Source: Planctomycetota bacterium | GTDB lineage: Bacteria; Planctomycetota; Planctomycetia; Pirellulales; Pirellulaceae | Reading direction: 5' to 3' | Length of the DNA: 64,000 nucleotides | Assembly (NCBI GenBank): GCA_026692905.1 | Contig: JAPLNL010000119.1 | Span: forward strand, 124,001-188,000 | Part shown: in pieces, positions 62,112 through 64,000 of the stretch | Position numbering within the stretch: position 1 is the stretch's first letter | Layout: each line of letters opens with the position of its first letter | Translations under genes and position numbers: made by a program | Notes under the pieces: generated by a model | Seen by the model: only the letters and a program-made list of their open reading frames with translations | The model's database searches: none | Told to the model about the DNA's origin: nothing

Positions 62112-63728
62112 TTACTCTTGACCTCGGGAATAGGGACTGAAGTCACTATTTGCCCACCGCTTCACTTCAAAATTGTGCTTGTAAAAGAACAAACCCAGCG
62201 GCATCAATGATACCAGCAGCATTGAGAGCAACATCGTGCCAACATCCGCTCCCTTGCCCAATTTGAAAGTGCTGAACGCCAAATGGATCAAAGCGAGGAG
62301 TCCGATGAAGCCGAGGTTACAGTAAAGTATTTTCCTTCCCTCCATGTTTGGAGAGGGTTGAATCGGACCGACCCCCCAAGGTCGACGGATATCGGACAAG
62401 CCAAAGGCTTTTTCGAGTTCGTCTACCGAAATGTAAGTTGCTAGCGAGACATTGATTTCCTCTGATGCACTTTCGGATGGTGAACCTTTCTTTCGATTTC
62501 CCGGAGACCCATCCGTTTGGTCCGCATTGACAGACAATGTTCGCTCGAAAGAGAGCATATGCGGCGGTGCGATGTAGTCCATGGTGTTGGATAATTCGCC
62601 GATTTCGACCCGCCAAAAAAATTCACCGAGAACGTAACGCACGGTCGCCGTTCCACCATCGTATTTTCGATAGCTTTCGGACTTATAACGAACAAGGTCC
62701 GGCGGTGGCCAAGCAGACGGGAAATCTATCTGCTCGACAAAGGACCAATGATCTGAACTATTGACCAGCCATCGAAAGCCACTGGAATGGCTGTACAATA
62801 AATATTCCGTCCACGGGAATGAAATTCCGTTGTATAGAACAAAGCGCTCCATGAAGCCGATAACCGTATACTCATTGCCCTGCAACTTTCCTTGCGAACT
62901 CAATGGAAGCAAGGGATGTACCTTTTTGACTTCCAATGATTGCAAATACGCTAGTTTTCCATTGCTCACATCTAGCATCGCTGAACAACTTGGGCATGTG
63001 ACTCGCAACGAATCGTCCGGCGCGTAAAGTGTTAACGCACCTGCACATTTTGGGCAACTGAGCTTCAGCGCACTCACGGGAATTGTTTCCTCGGGCGCCA
63101 TCCCTGCGTCGCCCGCAAGTTTCAACTCGTCGGGTTCTACCGACTGTCCCAAGAATATGTGAGGCACTAGCCCAAATTCAAAAGTGGCGAAGGTGCCCGC
63201 ATCGCCGCGCAAATCGGCATAACGATGTTCCGCGCCGGGGCGAACGTCCCATGGTATTTCACCCTCGGCTGAACCTAGTGTTGCCGTCCCTTTCTCCGTG
63301 ACCGTAAGACTACACTCTTTGATCTTAAAAGACTTGCCTAACTCTAATGAATCAAAGTCTGGCAACTTGAAAGTAGATTTGAGACGCTCTTCAAACGTAA
63401 GGTAATAACGTCCCTGCGCTTCTGCCAACCACCCCCAGCGCTCGCCGGGAAACAACAAGTACCACTCATTCCAAACTCCACCTGCCGCATGTTGGTACTG
63501 AACACGCCCGACAACATCAAAACGCTTCTCCTGGTATCTTCCATTCATGCCGAGCTTCAGCCGCGACTGCGTCTGAACGAGATCGGCGATTTTCCCGTGG
63601 TCCTCCACTCGCTTGTCCCCGCGGGCAACGGCAGAGTTGCAGAATTCGCAGATCGTTACGAGCGACGAGCTGGCTCGGAACTCAACCGGACCACCGCAGC
63701 CAGGGCAATTTGCTGTACGAGTCTTCAT
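62112..63728 (-). CDS. Double DUF4178 protein with zinc ribbons and C-terminal membrane anchor
   Basis: 539 residues from ATG 63728, where an N-terminal zinc ribbon starts (CPGCG at 8-12, C27 and C30 in ICEFC). Two DUF4178 beta-barrel units follow (first: RYQEKRFDVVGRVQYQHAAG and FPGERWGWLAEAQGRYYLTF; second: QGKLQGNEYTVIGFMERFVL and YLLYSHSSGFRWLVNSSDHW), separated by a second ribbon (SCPKCAGAL ... VTCPSCSAML). Two membrane spans near the end (IGLLALIHLAFSTFKLG; LLSMLLVSLMPLGLFFYKH) anchor it. The function is not known; the family is recurrent in gene sets with DUF350, SPFH-like and aminopropyltransferase proteins. It begins 20 bases after the stop of the GYF_2 gene. Confidence 0.88.
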   Translation of the reverse strand: MKTRTANCPGCGGPVEFRASSSLVTICEFCNSAVARGDKRVEDHGKIADLVQTQSRLKLGMNGRYQEKRFDVVGRVQYQHAAGGVWNEWYLLFPGERWGWLAEAQGRYYLTFEERLKSTFKLPDFDSLELGKSFKIKECSLTVTEKGTATLGSAEGEIPWDVRPGAEHRYADLRGDAGTFATFEFGLVPHIFLGQSVEPDELKLAGDAGMAPEETIPVSALKLSCPKCAGALTLYAPDDSLRVTCPSCSAMLDVSNGKLAYLQSLEVKKVHPLLPLSSQGKLQGNEYTVIGFMERFVLYNGISFPWTEYLLYSHSSGFRWLVNSSDHWSFVEQIDFPSAWPPPDLVRYKSESYRKYDGGTATVRYVLGEFFWRVEIGELSNTMDYIAPPHMLSFERTLSVNADQTDGSPGNRKKGSPSESASEEINVSLATYISVDELEKAFGLSDIRRPWGVGPIQPSPNMEGRKILYCNLGFIGLLALIHLAFSTFKLGKGADVGTMLLSMLLVSLMPLGLFFYKHNFEVKRWANSDFSPYSRGQE

Positions 63729-63747
63729 GAAAGAACCCACAATGGCA

Positions 63748-64000
63748 TTATGGAGCTGGCGGAGGGACAGCGGGGGGCGACAACGCAAAAATGGAAGCTA
63801 ATTGAGGAACTTGGCCGGCGGGTAGCCAAGCCGGCATACCAGCCGTCCAAACCAGCGTTTCGGTAGTCACCTCCGATCGCGAAACACCACTCATCATTTG
63901 TTGTAGGCTGTATGGTCCAAGAGTTTGGCCATTGACGGCCACATGCCACGGTGAGGCAGTGTTAGGAGGAGGAGGCGGCACAGATTGGCCGGGTGCCGCT
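63748..64000 (-). CDS. GYF_2 (DUF4339) domain protein, C-terminal part; runs off the window
   Basis: At the right edge the frame is open to the end and in phase reads AAPGQSVPPPPPNTASPW, then the GYF_2 domain: VAVNGQTLGPYSLQQMMSGV and TLVWTAGMPAWLPAGQVPQL, ending in a short Pro/Ala tail. A GTG at 63981 exists, but the proline-rich linker continues beyond it, so the gene almost certainly starts outside the window. In comparable gene sets the protein next to DUF4178 is an SPFH-domain (YdjI/'virion core'-like) protein with a C-terminal GYF_2 or zinc ribbon; that identity is a guess. It leads the minus-strand operon seen here. Confidence 0.75.
   Translation of the reverse strand, partial: AAPGQSVPPPPPNTASPWHVAVNGQTLGPYSLQQMMSGVSRSEVTTETLVWTAGMPAWLPAGQVPQLASIFALSPPAVPPPAP

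Noticed and set aside
1-64000. tRNA, rRNA and riboswitch genes
   Set aside because: No cloverleaf T-loop words, rRNA segments or known riboswitch cores were recognised by eye on either strand; a covariance-model scan was not possible here.

Overview
The window looks like a piece of a planctomycete chromosome, most likely from the Pirellulaceae. The signs are a DUF1559 pseudopilin-like protein, a giant exported protein with an N-terminal LEPRILF motif, an ECF sigma factor next to a Ser/Thr kinase-WD40 protein, a second kinase with two catalytic domains, an acetylxylan-esterase-like hydrolase, and many short intergenic palindromes. No rRNA, tRNA or CRISPR array was recognised. Everything is read from sequence alone; family names come from motif recognition, not from searches.

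Layout. 1-1.5 kb: a truncated secreted hydrolase (minus) and a PAS/LuxR-type regulator (plus). 1.6-15.4 kb: two divergent membrane-energy operons. The minus operon encodes DabA (inorganic-carbon uptake, DUF2309), a NuoL-like DabB and an extra NuoM-like subunit. The plus operon encodes a six-gene complex-I/hydrogenase-4-like assembly whose large subunit lacks the nickel ligands (an Ehr-type complex). It is followed by a protein with two kinase domains fused to an Hsp70-like domain (15.5-18.9 kb). 19-30.7 kb: a bifunctional PutA overlapping a membrane/SelL-like redox protein, a methyltransferase, a small conserved protein, SucA and a secreted WD40 protein. 30.9-38.2 kb: a ~1500-residue SdrD-B/FG-GAP surface protein and two single-span membrane proteins. 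38.4-46.4 kb: an ABC exporter, two glycosyltransferases and a NodU/CmcH carbamoyltransferase, which suggests modification of a surface glycan or secondary metabolite.

46.7-50.7 kb: an ECF sigma/kinase pair whose WD40 tail is split by an apparent frameshift. 50.8-57.3 kb is a decayed accessory region: a DUF1559 protein, an IS91-like remnant, a frameshifted Rpn/PD-(D/E)XK nuclease with two copies of its C-terminal tail, a 5'-truncated RHS gene with a variable tip and an overlapping small downstream gene, and the tail of a flavoprotein fused head-on to the RHS gene. 57.3-64 kb is a compact minus-strand operon that continues off the window: GYF_2 protein, double DUF4178 zinc-ribbon protein, a 61-residue Ser/Gly-tailed membrane protein, DUF350 protein, membrane-fused spermidine-synthase-like enzyme, a probable Tat-exported FAD lipoprotein and a multi-span protein.

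The least explained multigene units are the Ehr/DAB divergent pair, the DUF4178/DUF350/aminopropyltransferase operon, and the dual kinase-Hsp70 fusion. Several families of intergenic inverted repeats punctuate the gene boundaries; two of them reach into coding starts.
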